A program made the position numbers and the translations under genes. 64,000 nucleotides of DNA from Nitrospirota bacterium (GTDB lineage: Bacteria > Nitrospirota > UBA9217). The stretch spans positions 62,001-126,000 of the forward strand of contig DATIZR010000040.1 of the NCBI GenBank assembly GCA_035516965.1, in the 5' to 3' direction. Each line of letters begins with the position of its first letter. The first letter of the stretch is position 1. The notes beneath the pieces are model-generated. The model made no database searches, was not told the DNA's origin, and saw only the letters and a list, made by a program, of their open reading frames with translations. This document shows positions 43,143-52,455 of the stretch, piece by piece.

Positions 43143-44205
43143 GGAATATATCGAAGACGTCATGTATGGAAGGCGGAAGTCCCCGGTCGTCGAGGCCTTC
43201 CTGAGGCTGTTGTCCCTCGTCTACGGTCTTTTAATCCGGCTACGCCATGGCCTAGTCGCCGCAGGCGTGCTGAAGCGGAGAAGACTTTCACAGCGGGTCA
43301 TCTCCGTGGGCAATGTCACCCTCGGGGGAACCGGAAAAACTCCGGCCGTGATGGCGCTTGCCGTACTGCTGGAACAGCATGATCAGAAGCCCGTCGTCGT
43401 GAGCAGGGGGTACGGGCGGAGCGACGAGTCCCGCATCCTCGTCGTTTCCGACGGAAGCAGGCTGCTTGCCGACACTACAGCAGGAGGCGATGAGCCTGTC
43501 CTGATCGGTTCGAGGCTGAAGCGCGTCCCCGTTGTCGTCGGCAGCGACCGTTTCGAGGCGGCACGGTTCGCCTGCGGGCAGTTCGGCAGCGATACGGTCG
43601 TGCTGGACGACGGATTTCAGCATGTCCGGCTGAGAAGAGATCTCGATATCGTACTGATCGACGCCGTCGACCCCTTCGGCAACGGCAGGCTGTTTCCGGC
43701 AGGCATCCTGCGTGAGCCCCTGTCGGCGCTCCGCCGGGCCCAGGTCGTGCTGATCACCGGCGCAGACCGCACGCCCGACGTGGAGCCGTTGAAGCAGGCG
43801 ATCAGGCGGTGGACGGCCGCGCAGATATTCACGTCCCGGCACATGCCCACAGCCCTCGTGAATATCCTGACCGGCGATCCGAAACCCCTGGCGGCGCTCA
43901 GGGGGACCCGTGTACTGGCGTTCGCCGGCATTGCGCGTCCGCAATCGTTCATCGCGACGCTCGGTTCTCTGGAGGCGGACGTCAGGGTGGAGCGGACTTT
44001 TGCCGACCATTATCACTATGGGGCATCCGATCTTGCCGGCATCTATCAGGCGGCGGCCGATCACGGGATCGCCATGATCGTGACAACCGAAAAAGACGGG
44101 GTGAGATTGAAAAGCCTGAGGCCGGAAGGTATCTGGTTGCTCAGGATAGAACTGGCCGTCACTGAGAAGGAAGCATGGGAAACGGCGGTACTCGGCAGGC
44201 GATGA
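43129..44205 (+). CDS. lpxK: Tetraacyldisaccharide 4'-kinase LpxK
   Basis: Phosphorylates the 4' position of the lipid A disaccharide. Protein of 358 residues. The membrane-interacting N-terminus (IEDVMYGRRKSP ... LLSLVYGLLIRLR) is followed by the P-loop in SVGNVTLGGTGKTPAV, the DDGFQHVRLRRDLDIVLID motif, and the C-terminal LAFAGIARPQSF and TTEKDGVRL motifs. The GTG start is needed to include the conserved IEDVMYG segment; ATG 43162 would truncate it. It overlaps waaA by 14 bases and gmhB by four. Confidence 0.96.
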   Translation: MTAAREYIEDVMYGRRKSPVVEAFLRLLSLVYGLLIRLRHGLVAAGVLKRRRLSQRVISVGNVTLGGTGKTPAVMALAVLLEQHDQKPVVVSRGYGRSDESRILVVSDGSRLLADTTAGGDEPVLIGSRLKRVPVVVGSDRFEAARFACGQFGSDTVVLDDGFQHVRLRRDLDIVLIDAVDPFGNGRLFPAGILREPLSALRRAQVVLITGADRTPDVEPLKQAIRRWTAAQIFTSRHMPTALVNILTGDPKPLAALRGTRVLAFAGIARPQSFIATLGSLEADVRVERTFADHYHYGASDLAGIYQAAADHGIAMIVTTEKDGVRLKSLRPEGIWLLRIELAVTEKEAWETAVLGRR

Positions 44206-44801
44206 GCAAAGCGGTCTTCCTCGATCGGGATGGCACCGTGAACGAAGAGGTCGGTTACCTCAGGGATCTGGCGCACCTGCGGCTGATACCCGGCGCCGGC
44301 CTCGCGGTGCGGAGACTGAATGAAACGGGCTTCGCGGTCATTCTCGTGACGAACCAGTCGGGCGTGGCCCGGGGCTATTTCCCGGAATCCCTTGTCCATG
44401 ATGCGCATAGCCGCCTCGACGAGTTGCTGAAGCTCGACGGGGCGAGAATCGACGCTGTGTATTATTGCCCCCATCATCCGACCGCCGGCAACTCATCCTA
44501 TACCGTGGAGTGCGATTGCCGGAAGCCAAGGACCGGCCTGATCGACCGGGCCGTCAGGGATCTGAGCATAGATCGCGCGCGGTCCTGCATGGTGGGCGAC
44601 AAGTGGAGCGATGTCGAACTCGCGCAGCGCGCCGGCCTGTGCAGCATCCTGGTCATGAGCGGATTCGCGCCCGACGATCCGGGCAATGAGAGGCCCGACC
44701 GGGTGAAGGACCCCGACTTTATCGCCCGCAGTCTCCTTGAGGCGGCGGACTGGATCATCAGCCGGGACCGGCACGCGCCGGGTCGCGGGGAAAAGGGCTG
44801 A
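44202..44801 (+). CDS. gmhB: D,D-heptose 1,7-bisphosphate 7-phosphatase GmhB
   Basis: HAD-superfamily phosphatase of ADP-heptose synthesis, 199 residues. Nucleophile and acid are in AVFLDRDGTVNEEV; threonine in VTNQSGVARGYF; zinc ligands in YYCPHHP and ECDCRKP; Mg site in MVGDKWSDVELA. Histidinol-phosphatase relatives share this fold, but the LPS context supports the heptose role. The ATG overlaps the lpxK stop by four bases. It implies a heptose-containing inner core. Confidence 0.9.
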   Translation: MSKAVFLDRDGTVNEEVGYLRDLAHLRLIPGAGLAVRRLNETGFAVILVTNQSGVARGYFPESLVHDAHSRLDELLKLDGARIDAVYYCPHHPTAGNSSYTVECDCRKPRTGLIDRAVRDLSIDRARSCMVGDKWSDVELAQRAGLCSILVMSGFAPDDPGNERPDRVKDPDFIARSLLEAADWIISRDRHAPGRGEKG

Positions 44802-44817
44802 TTCAAGGCAGGATGGC

Positions 44818-45981
44818 ATGAAGAAGAACGTCAAAGTCGACAGGAATTCCCTTCTGGGGGAAAAAAGCCGCATCGTGCTGAAAGTGGGAAGCGCTGTCCT
44901 GGCGTCGACGGGCAGAGGGCTCGACCAGAACCGGATCGAACGCCTCGCCGCTGAGATCTCCGAGATCCTCGGTGAGGGCCATGAAGTGATCCTGGTTTCG
45001 TCCGGCGCGATAGCGGCGGGACTCATGAAGCTCGGCCTGATGAAGAAGAAGGAAATGCCCCTTTCGCTCAAGCAGGCCGCCGCTGCGGTGGGCCAGTCCG
45101 AGCTCATGTGGTTGTACGAAAAAACATTCAGCGGACACGGACGCAAGGTGGCCCAGGTACTGCTGACGCGGGAGGACCTGTCCAACCGGACACGGTTCCT
45201 GAACGCGCGGAACACCCTCCAGACCCTGCTGGATTATGGCGTAATTCCGGTCATCAACGAGAACGATACGGTCTCGGTGGATGAGATCAAGTTCGGCGAC
45301 AACGACAACCTTTCCGGCATGGTAACGCATCTTGCCGACGCCGACCTGCTCGTGATCCTGTCCGACATCGACGGGTTGTACACGGCCGACCCCAAGCTGG
45401 ATCCTTCGGCACAACTGATCCCGCTTGTCGAGAAGATCACTCCTGAACTCGAGCGGGGCGCCGGCGGTGCCCAGTCTACGGTCGGTACGGGCGGGATGCG
45501 GTCCAAGATCATGACGGCAAAGAAGGTGGGTGCCTACGGCGTGCCGATGGTGATCATTAACGGGAAGAAGCCCGGCGTGCTCCCGGCCCTGTTCGAAGGC
45601 AAAGACGTGGGTACGCTGTTCCTGCCCCGGACTGAAAAGCAGGACAGCAGAAAGCACTGGATCGCATATACCATGAGCGCTTCCGGCAAGCTGGTCGTGG
45701 ACGATGGCGGACGCGAAGCGCTGGTGCACAAGGGAAGGAGCCTGCTCCCGGGAGGCATTCTCAAGGTCGAGGGATCCTTCAGGCCAGGCGCATGCGTCAC
45801 CTGCGTGGACCGGAGCGGGCGGGCCTTTGCCCGTGGTCTGGTCAAGTATTCTTCGGAAGACCTGGACCGGATCAAAGGGCTCAAAACCTCCCAGATCGTT
45901 TCCGTGATTGGCCACAAGGATTATGACGAGGTCATCCACCGCGACGACCTTGTATTGCTCGATGAGCGGGGGAATCCATGA
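44818..45981 (+). CDS. proB: Glutamate 5-kinase ProB
   Basis: First step of proline synthesis: phosphorylates glutamate. Protein of 387 residues. Amino-acid kinase domain with RIVLKVGSAVLAS, VSSGAIAAGLMKLGL, INENDTVSVDEIKFGDND and GTGGMRSKIMTAKKV, then a C-terminal PUA domain (about 290-370) as in E. coli ProB. ATG 44818 has AAGGCAGG upstream and matches the family start; the frame is open further upstream to about 44737. Its TGA overlaps the ATG of the thioredoxin-like gene. Confidence 0.97.
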   Translation: MKKNVKVDRNSLLGEKSRIVLKVGSAVLASTGRGLDQNRIERLAAEISEILGEGHEVILVSSGAIAAGLMKLGLMKKKEMPLSLKQAAAAVGQSELMWLYEKTFSGHGRKVAQVLLTREDLSNRTRFLNARNTLQTLLDYGVIPVINENDTVSVDEIKFGDNDNLSGMVTHLADADLLVILSDIDGLYTADPKLDPSAQLIPLVEKITPELERGAGGAQSTVGTGGMRSKIMTAKKVGAYGVPMVIINGKKPGVLPALFEGKDVGTLFLPRTEKQDSRKHWIAYTMSASGKLVVDDGGREALVHKGRSLLPGGILKVEGSFRPGACVTCVDRSGRAFARGLVKYSSEDLDRIKGLKTSQIVSVIGHKDYDEVIHRDDLVLLDERGNP

Positions 45982-46484
45982 AAAAGATTCTGCTGGTGAC
46001 CCTTATTGCGCTGCTGCCGTATCATGCGGTTGCAGCCCTGAAGACGAGCGAATCCGCCCCCGTTTTTTCCCTGCAGGATCTCGGGAATAAGGAGTTCTCC
46101 CTTGACAATTTTGTCGGCCCGGCACGCAGGGGGAAGAGCAGGGGAGTGGTACTGAGTTTCTTCGCATCCTGGTGTCTGCCCTGCCGCATCGAGTTGCCGA
46201 TGCTCGACGCCCGCGTCGATGAACTGGCCGGCAAGGGGATCCGGGTCGTGCTCGTGGGCGTGCGGGAAGATCGGGCTAAGATCGAAGCGCTGATGACGGA
46301 GCTCAAGGTGAGCAAACCGACGGTCCTGAGCGACAGCGCCGGAAAGGTCTCCGGGATGTACCAGGTGCGATTTCTTCCGACCACATTTTTTATCGGGTCC
46401 GATGGGCAGGTGAAGGACATCATCTTCGGCGAGATAAGGGACGAAGCCGAGTTACGGGCGAGCATCGAAAAGCTGTTGAAATAA
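45978..46484 (+). CDS. TlpA/ResA-like exported thioredoxin
   Basis: Protein of 168 residues. Signal sequence (KKILLVTLIALLPYHAVAA), then the thioredoxin fold with FFASWCLPCRIELP, active-site Cys66 and Cys69. It ends FIGSDGQVKDIIFGE, as TlpA/ResA members do. It should reduce disulfides in the periplasm, for instance in cytochrome c maturation. It is coupled to proB (ATGA overlap) and lies 15 bases before proA, an odd position inside the proline operon. No cytochrome gene is adjacent, so its partner is unknown. Confidence 0.9.
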   Translation: MKKILLVTLIALLPYHAVAALKTSESAPVFSLQDLGNKEFSLDNFVGPARRGKSRGVVLSFFASWCLPCRIELPMLDARVDELAGKGIRVVLVGVREDRAKIEALMTELKVSKPTVLSDSAGKVSGMYQVRFLPTTFFIGSDGQVKDIIFGEIRDEAELRASIEKLLK

Positions 46485-46499
46485 GGACAGGAGGCACCG

Positions 46500-47756
46500 G
46501 TGGACGTCAAACAGTATGTGTCCGACAAGGCCAGGAAGGCCAAGGCGTCGTCGCGCAGGCTTGCGAACCTGTCGACAGAGATCAAGAACAACGCCCTGTT
46601 TAAAATGGCGGCGGGACTCGAGCAGGGTGCCCAGAAACTGATCAAGGAAAACAAAAAAGACCTGATCGCTGCGGAGACGAAGGGACTGTCCAAGGCCATG
46701 ATCGACCGGCTGACGCTGAATCCGGACCGGATCCGGACCATGGCTGAAGGCCTGCGCGAGGTTGCGGCCCTGCCCGACCCCGTGGGCGAAGTCACGAGGA
46801 TGTGGCGCAGGCCGAATGGCATGCAGGTGGGCAGGATGCGCGTGCCGATCGGCCTCATCGGGATCATCTATGAATCAAGGCCCAATGTGACCGCTGATTC
46901 GGCGGCGCTCTGCATGAAGTCGGGGAACGGCGTGCTGCTCCGGGGCGGTACGGAGGCCGTTCACTCCAACACGGCGATCGTCGAGGTACTGTCCCGGGCA
47001 GGGGCCGAAGCTGGGATTCCCGACGGCGCGGTCTCGTTCATCGAGAACCCCGACCGCACCTGCGTCATGGAAATGCTGAAGCTGAACGGCGTTGTGGATC
47101 TCATCATCCCGCGCGGCGGGGAAGGCCTCATCCGCATGGTCTCCGAGAACTCTACCATTCCCGTGATCAAACACGACAAGGGCATCTGTCATGTGTACGT
47201 CGATTGCAAGGCCGACCCGGAGATGGCGAGCGAGATCTGCTTCAATGCCAAGGTCCAGCGGCCGGGAACGTGCAACGCCATGGAGACCATGCTTGTGCAC
47301 AAGGACCTGTCCTCATCCTTTCTGCCGGCGATGCTCGACCGTTTCATGAAGGCCGGCGTCGAGATCAGAGGCTGCGAGCGAACCAGGGCTCTCGTGCCTG
47401 CCGTCAAGGCCGCCACCGACAGGGACTGGGACACCGAGTACAACGATCTGGTGCTCAACGTGAAGGTCGTGGACGGCATGGACGATGCCATGGAACACAT
47501 CGCTGCCCACGGCTCGCAGCACTCCGAAGCGATCGTGACCGACGACTATGCGAGCGCAATGCGGTTCCAACGGGAAGTGGATGCTTCGGCCGTGTTCGTG
47601 AACGCCTCCACCCGGCTGAACGACGGCTTCGAGTTCGGCCTGGGGGCCGAAATCGGCATCTCCACGACCAGGATCCATGCCCGGGGACCGATGGGCCTGG
47701 AGGAGCTCACGTCCACCAAGTTCATCGTGTTCGGGAACGGACAGATCAGAAGATAA
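46500..47756 (+). CDS. proA: Glutamate-5-semialdehyde dehydrogenase ProA
   Basis: Second step of proline synthesis: NADPH-dependent reduction of glutamyl phosphate. Protein of 418 residues with the aldehyde dehydrogenase fold: RVPIGLIGIIYESRPNVT, LLRGGTEAVHSN, and the catalytic Cys in the KVQRPGTCNAMETMLVH segment. GTG start with GACAGGAGG nine bases upstream. ProB and ProA usually work as a complex; only the thioredoxin-like gene separates them here. Confidence 0.97.
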   Translation: MDVKQYVSDKARKAKASSRRLANLSTEIKNNALFKMAAGLEQGAQKLIKENKKDLIAAETKGLSKAMIDRLTLNPDRIRTMAEGLREVAALPDPVGEVTRMWRRPNGMQVGRMRVPIGLIGIIYESRPNVTADSAALCMKSGNGVLLRGGTEAVHSNTAIVEVLSRAGAEAGIPDGAVSFIENPDRTCVMEMLKLNGVVDLIIPRGGEGLIRMVSENSTIPVIKHDKGICHVYVDCKADPEMASEICFNAKVQRPGTCNAMETMLVHKDLSSSFLPAMLDRFMKAGVEIRGCERTRALVPAVKAATDRDWDTEYNDLVLNVKVVDGMDDAMEHIAAHGSQHSEAIVTDDYASAMRFQREVDASAVFVNASTRLNDGFEFGLGAEIGISTTRIHARGPMGLEELTSTKFIVFGNGQIRR

Positions 47757-47844
47757 AGCGCGGCGCGGTTCCCGGCATACGGCATCGGAACGATCCCGAT
47801 TCCTGGCGGATGATGTTCAACGGACCGGACTTTGCGGAGGCAGT

Positions 47845-48501
47845 TTGCAGCAGCGTATCGGTATTCTCGGCGGGACCTTCAATCCAATCCATTACGGTCA
47901 TCTCGCAGCGGCCGAGGAAGTGCGGGAGAGGCTGAGCCTCGATTCCATCCTGTTCATTCCTACCGCGCTTCCTCCTCACAAACAGGAAGCGATGCCCGAT
48001 GCCGCGCATCGCATGGAGATGGTCCGTCTCGCGATCTCCGGCAATCCCCCCTTCGAGCTTTCCGACATCGAGGTCAAACGGGGCGGCAGGTCCTATACGA
48101 TCGACACCATCGACGCGCTCCGTTCTTCCCTGCCCGGCGCTGAACTTTATTTTCTTACCGGCGTGGATTCTTTTCATGAAATCAAGTCGTGGCACCAATG
48201 GGAACGCCTGCTTGGACGGTGTGCGTTCGTCATCCTGTCGAGGCCCGGCTACCCCTTTTCGGAACTTGCCGCAATCGATTTCATGAAGCATGCCGCCAAG
48301 GATCTTGACCGGCTGGACCGTGGAGAGATGCGCGAGATTACGATGAGGACGGCAACCGCGTGCCTGTATCTGGAAAAGATCCCGCACTACGACATTTCCT
48401 CAACGGACATCCGGGAGCGGATCAGGGATGGCCGTTCGGTCAAATACCTCTTGCCTGAACCCGTTGAACGCTATATAATTACCAACACATTATATGCTTA
48501 A
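47845..48501 (+). CDS. nadD: Nicotinate-nucleotide adenylyltransferase NadD
   Basis: Makes deamido-NAD from nicotinate mononucleotide and ATP. Protein of 218 residues. RIGILGGTFNPIHYGHLAAAEEV carries the HxGH nucleotidyl-transfer motif, and ISSTDIRERIRDGRS near the C-terminus is the second ATP motif. The conserved start requires TTG at 47845, which has GCGGAGG five bases upstream; no in-frame ATG fits. The end overlaps rsfS by eight bases. Confidence 0.95.
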   Translation: MQQRIGILGGTFNPIHYGHLAAAEEVRERLSLDSILFIPTALPPHKQEAMPDAAHRMEMVRLAISGNPPFELSDIEVKRGGRSYTIDTIDALRSSLPGAELYFLTGVDSFHEIKSWHQWERLLGRCAFVILSRPGYPFSELAAIDFMKHAAKDLDRLDRGEMREITMRTATACLYLEKIPHYDISSTDIRERIRDGRSVKYLLPEPVERYIITNTLYA

Positions 48502-48871
48502 TTCATGGGAAACGGCACAACAGTGCGCAGAGGCGGCTGACAGCAAGAAAGCATTCGACATCATCATTCTGGACCTGCGCAAGCTTACATCCATCGCCGA
48601 CTATTTCGTGATCTGCTCCGGGGGCAGCACCACGCAGGTATCGGCCGTCTCCGAGGCAATCGGCCAGGTCCTGGCCGGGTCCGGGATACATCCCTCCCAC
48701 GTGGAGGGGCAGGCAGGATCCAGCTGGGTGCTGATGGACTACGGTGATGTCGTCGTCCATGTCTTCGATGAGCAAACGCGTCTGTACTATTCGCTGGAAA
48801 AGCTCTGGGGTGACGCTGTCCGTGTGTCTGCTGGCATCCGGGTCGCAGGAATCGGGCACGCCGCTCCATGA
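48494..48871 (+). CDS. rsfS: Ribosome silencing factor RsfS (Iojap-related)
   Basis: Protein of 125 residues that binds ribosomal protein L14 and prevents subunit joining when nutrients are low. Typical core: KAFDIIILDLRKLTSIADYFVICSGGSTTQVSAVSEAI and WVLMDYGDVVVHVFDEQTRLYYSLEKLWGD. It overlaps nadD by eight bases and rlmH by four, an order conserved over many phyla. Confidence 0.97.
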   Translation: MLNSWETAQQCAEAADSKKAFDIIILDLRKLTSIADYFVICSGGSTTQVSAVSEAIGQVLAGSGIHPSHVEGQAGSSWVLMDYGDVVVHVFDEQTRLYYSLEKLWGDAVRVSAGIRVAGIGHAAP

Positions 48872-49338
48872 AACTGACCGTGCTCTGTATGGGCAAGACC
48901 CGCGAGCGGTTCATTCGGGACGGCATGGAGAAGTTCGTTCGGTTCCTGGGACACTATGCGGACCTGGAGGTCCGAGAGCTCAAAGAGGAGAAGATCCAGG
49001 ACCTGAAAGAGGCCCCGAGGATACGGAAACGGGAAGCCGAACGGATCGGCAAGGCGATCGCCGCCGGCGCCTTCACGGTGAGCCTCGACGAGCGTGGTGA
49101 AGAATTCACGTCCCATGAATTTGCCGCATTCTTAAACGGAGTGAGAGAATCGGGCGTCCGGGAGATCGTTTTCATTCTGGGCGGCGCGCTGGGACTGGAT
49201 GAGCGGGTGACGACAGGCTCGAACAGGACCGTGTCCCTGTCTCGGTTGACGTTCACCCACGAGATGGCGAGACTGGTCCTTCTCGAACAGCTCTATCGCG
49301 CCTTCACGATCGTGACGGGAAAGACCTACCACTACTGA
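48868..49338 (+). CDS. rlmH: 23S rRNA (pseudouridine1915-N3)-methyltransferase RlmH
   Basis: Protein of 156 residues of the SPOUT (knotted) family. VFILGGALGLDERV is the SAM-binding knot, and LSLSRLTFTHEMARLVLLEQLYRAFTI-type C-terminal helix (about 128-155) closes the active site, ending TYHY. It methylates helix 69 of 23S rRNA. Start ATG overlaps the rsfS TGA. Confidence 0.97.
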   Translation: MKLTVLCMGKTRERFIRDGMEKFVRFLGHYADLEVRELKEEKIQDLKEAPRIRKREAERIGKAIAAGAFTVSLDERGEEFTSHEFAAFLNGVRESGVREIVFILGGALGLDERVTTGSNRTVSLSRLTFTHEMARLVLLEQLYRAFTIVTGKTYHY

Positions 49339-49393
49339 TGCCCGGATCTGTCTGCATACGCGTGCGGTGATCTTCTGGCGAGAAAGGATGAGG

Positions 49394-50701
49394 ATGAGAT
49401 TCTTCGTTACATTGATGTTGTTTGCGGCGGTCCTGATTGTCGTGGCGTTGCGCGAGTTCAACCCGGGAATGATCACGGTCAATCTCCTCCCGTCCCGATC
49501 TTATGAGGTATCCAAATCGGTCTTTTTCCTTGTTTCGCTCTCTTTCGGCGCCGGAGTCGTCTTCCTCGTCTATTTTCTTCGCGACGTGAAGCGGTTCCTC
49601 CGCGGACTCCGGGTCCAGCGGGAGCAGAAGAAGCGTTCCCGGATCCAGGAACTGTACACCAAGGGCCTCAACGCCCTGCTCGCGAAGCGCAATCCCGAGG
49701 CCACGAGCTTCTTCCAGAAAGTGCTTGCGATCGATCCGAATCATGTGGATACGCTGCTCCGGATGGGCATCAGCCAACTGCGCGAGAAGAACCCGCAGGA
49801 GGCGATCCTGCTGCATCAGCGGGCGCTGAACCTTGACCCCGATAATCAGGAAGTGATGTTCTCCCTGGCGGCAGACTATGAGGAGGCCAAGCGGTACGAT
49901 GATGCCCTGAAGGTCTACCAGCAGATCATTGCTAAGGATTCCTCCAACCTGACGGCACTGATCAGGATGAGAGACCTCTACCAGCGGCTCAATCAATGGG
50001 AAGAGCTCTATGAGTCCCAGCGCCGCCTGCTTGCCAATCCCATATCGCCGGCGGAGCAGGAGGTCGAACACCGCCGGCTCGTCGGTTTTAAGTATGAATT
50101 CGGGCGGTCACTCCTGGAAGCGGGGGACAATGAACGCGCGAAAAAGATATTCCGGGGCGTGATCAAGCTCGACAAGGACTTCATCCCGGCCTACCTGGGG
50201 CTGGGAGAGGTGTATTTCGAAGAGAACAAGACGAAGGATGCGGCAGAACTCTGGGGAAAGGCCTATAAGATGACATCGTCGATCCTGCTGCTGCACCGGC
50301 TCGAGGACCTCACCCTGAAGCAGGGTGAGCCGGGCCAGGCCATCGAGATTTATAAGCAGGCGCTGTCCTGGAAGCCGCAGGACATCCAGCTCAAGTTCTT
50401 CCTCGGCAAGCTGTATTACCGGCTCGAAATGATCGACGAGGCTTTCGACATCCTCTCCTCTGTGGATTGGGGAGACAGGGAGTTTCCCGATGTGCACAAG
50501 CTGCTTGGCAACATCTACCTGCGCAGAGGTTCCCTGGGACTCGCGGCGTCGGAATTCAAGAAGGCCCTCGGATTCCGGAAGCAGATCATCATTCCCTATG
50601 TCTGTTCGAGCTGCGGATTCCGGACGACGGACTGGTCGGGACGTTGTCCGAACTGCGGCAAGTGGAACACCTTCGGAGTGAATCTCGAGAAAACCTGCTA
50701 G
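49394..50701 (+). CDS. LapA-LapB fusion: membrane-anchored TPR protein with rubredoxin-like end
   Basis: Protein of 435 residues. The first ~85 residues look like LapA (DUF1049): two membrane helices (MLFAAVLIVVALREFNPG ... SVFFLVSLSFGAGVVFLVYFLRDV) followed by a basic stretch. The rest resembles LapB (YciM): about nine TPR units and a C-terminal metal site CSSC-x12-CPNC. In E. coli LapA and LapB are separate neighbours, and LapB steers LpxC to FtsH to balance LPS with phospholipid. Here both lie in one chain. ATG 49394 is chosen because AAAGG lies six bases upstream; GTG 49367 or ATG 49388 are alternatives. Proximity to lpx genes fits. Confidence 0.82.
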   Translation: MRFFVTLMLFAAVLIVVALREFNPGMITVNLLPSRSYEVSKSVFFLVSLSFGAGVVFLVYFLRDVKRFLRGLRVQREQKKRSRIQELYTKGLNALLAKRNPEATSFFQKVLAIDPNHVDTLLRMGISQLREKNPQEAILLHQRALNLDPDNQEVMFSLAADYEEAKRYDDALKVYQQIIAKDSSNLTALIRMRDLYQRLNQWEELYESQRRLLANPISPAEQEVEHRRLVGFKYEFGRSLLEAGDNERAKKIFRGVIKLDKDFIPAYLGLGEVYFEENKTKDAAELWGKAYKMTSSILLLHRLEDLTLKQGEPGQAIEIYKQALSWKPQDIQLKFFLGKLYYRLEMIDEAFDILSSVDWGDREFPDVHKLLGNIYLRRGSLGLAASEFKKALGFRKQIIIPYVCSSCGFRTTDWSGRCPNCGKWNTFGVNLEKTC

Positions 50702-50846
50702 GACAAGCACCCGTCATTACATTCCCAAGAAGCCACGAGCGCCAATCCCGTGCAGCCACAGCACGTTTCGAAGTCCGAAAAGTGCCGGTGGGAGTTATTT
50801 GAGATCCGGCGATTCGAATTTGAACTGGTTAGACAGGGGAGCACCG

Positions 50847-52385
50847 ATGGCCGCCAAAGCAGTAATACTGATCGTCCTCGATGGATGGGGCATCAACAGC
50901 AGGAAAGAGGGAAATGCCATCGCATCGGCCGATACCCCGGTCTACTCGGCGCTCCTGCGTGAATGGCCCCACGCGGAGCTGAATGCGGCGGGGGAGGCGG
51001 TAGGCCTCCCGGACGGCCAGATGGGGAACTCCGAGGTCGGTCATTTGAATCTGGGAGCGGGCAGAATCGTGTATCAGGATTCAACGCGCATCAGCAAGTC
51101 CATCCGGGACGGCGACTTTTTTAAAAACCCCGTGCTCCTGTCAGCCCTGAATGGTGTCAAGCAAGCGGGGGGGCGGCTTCATCTCATGGGGCTCCTTTCG
51201 GACGGGGGTGTGCACAGCCGCATGGATCACATTACCGCCCTCTTCGACCTGGTCAAACAACAGGGCATCTCCCAGGTTTTTTTTCACGCTTTCCTCGACG
51301 GAAGGGATACGCCGCCCAAGAGCGCTCTGGACTACATTGCACGGCTAGAAAGCCAACTTGCAGCCATCGGCATAGGCCGGATCGCCACCGTCTCGGGCCG
51401 CTACTACGCAATGGACCGCGACAAGCGCTGGGACCGCGTGCAGAAGGCGTACGAGGCGCTCGTCCAGGGAGAGGGAATCAGGAAATATTCGGCCGTCGAA
51501 GCCGTTCAGCAGAGCTACGAACACAACAGGACCGATGAGTTCCTGCTCCCGACGATCATCATGGGTCCGAGGACGAACCGGGCTGTAGCTACGATCAGCG
51601 ACAACGATGCCGTCATCTTCTGCAATTTCCGGTCCGACCGCGCCCGTGAGATAACGCAGGCATTGACCGACCCCGCGTTCCAGGGGTTCAGCCGGAAGCG
51701 CCTTCCGAACCTGTCGTCTTTTGTCTGCCTCACGACCTATGACGAGACCTTCAATCTGCCCGTCGCCTTTGCTCCGGTCCGTCTTACGAACATCCTGGGC
51801 GAGGTGCTGAGCGCGCGCGGGTTGAGTCAGTTCCGCATCGCCGAGACGGAAAAGTACGCCCACGTCACGTTCTTTTTCAATGGGGGGGAAGAGCTCCCGT
51901 TCCCGCTCGAGGACCGGGTGCTGGTCCCATCGCCGCGGGATGTGGCCACGTACGACAAGAAGCCGGAGATGAGCGCACGGGAGATCACGGAAAAGCTGGT
52001 TGGCGCCATTCACAAGCGCCGGTATGGTTTCATCCTTACGAACTACGCCAACCCCGACATGGTAGGCCATACGGGCGTGCTCCCTGCAGCGATCGCCGCC
52101 GTTGAGGTGCTCGACGAGTGTCTGGGTCGTGTCGTTCGCGCAGCGCAGGAAACAGGCGCCCGCGTGCTCATCACCGCCGACCACGGCAACCTCGAGATGA
52201 TGGCCGACCCTGCGACGGGACAACCCCATACGGCCCATACGACCGATCCGGTTCCCTTCATCCTCGTGGGAGAAAAGGCCGGCTTGAGAGAACGCGGAAT
52301 CCTTGCCGATGTCGCTCCCACGGTCCTTGAACTGCTCGAGATCGAGAAGCCGGCTGACATGACGGGGAGCAGCCTCATCGCATAG
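50847..52385 (+). CDS. gpmI: 2,3-bisphosphoglycerate-independent phosphoglycerate mutase
   Basis: Interconverts 3- and 2-phosphoglycerate in glycolysis, Mn-dependent. Protein of 512 residues. ILIVLDGWGINSRKEGNAI starts the alkaline-phosphatase-like domain; the phosphoserine is Ser62 in GQMGNSEVGHLNLGAGR; ADHGNLEMMADPATGQPHTAHT near the C-terminus supplies metal ligands. ATG 50847 has CAGGGGAG upstream. An unremarkable 145-base spacer separates it from the LapAB fusion gene. Confidence 0.97.
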   Translation: MAAKAVILIVLDGWGINSRKEGNAIASADTPVYSALLREWPHAELNAAGEAVGLPDGQMGNSEVGHLNLGAGRIVYQDSTRISKSIRDGDFFKNPVLLSALNGVKQAGGRLHLMGLLSDGGVHSRMDHITALFDLVKQQGISQVFFHAFLDGRDTPPKSALDYIARLESQLAAIGIGRIATVSGRYYAMDRDKRWDRVQKAYEALVQGEGIRKYSAVEAVQQSYEHNRTDEFLLPTIIMGPRTNRAVATISDNDAVIFCNFRSDRAREITQALTDPAFQGFSRKRLPNLSSFVCLTTYDETFNLPVAFAPVRLTNILGEVLSARGLSQFRIAETEKYAHVTFFFNGGEELPFPLEDRVLVPSPRDVATYDKKPEMSAREITEKLVGAIHKRRYGFILTNYANPDMVGHTGVLPAAIAAVEVLDECLGRVVRAAQETGARVLITADHGNLEMMADPATGQPHTAHTTDPVPFILVGEKAGLRERGILADVAPTVLELLEIEKPADMTGSSLIA

Positions 52386-52455
52386 GCGAATCGTCAGGGG
52401 GTCCGCAGAACGCCAGTCTGCCGCGATATTCCAAAAGGGATAGGAGCGCGTTCCC

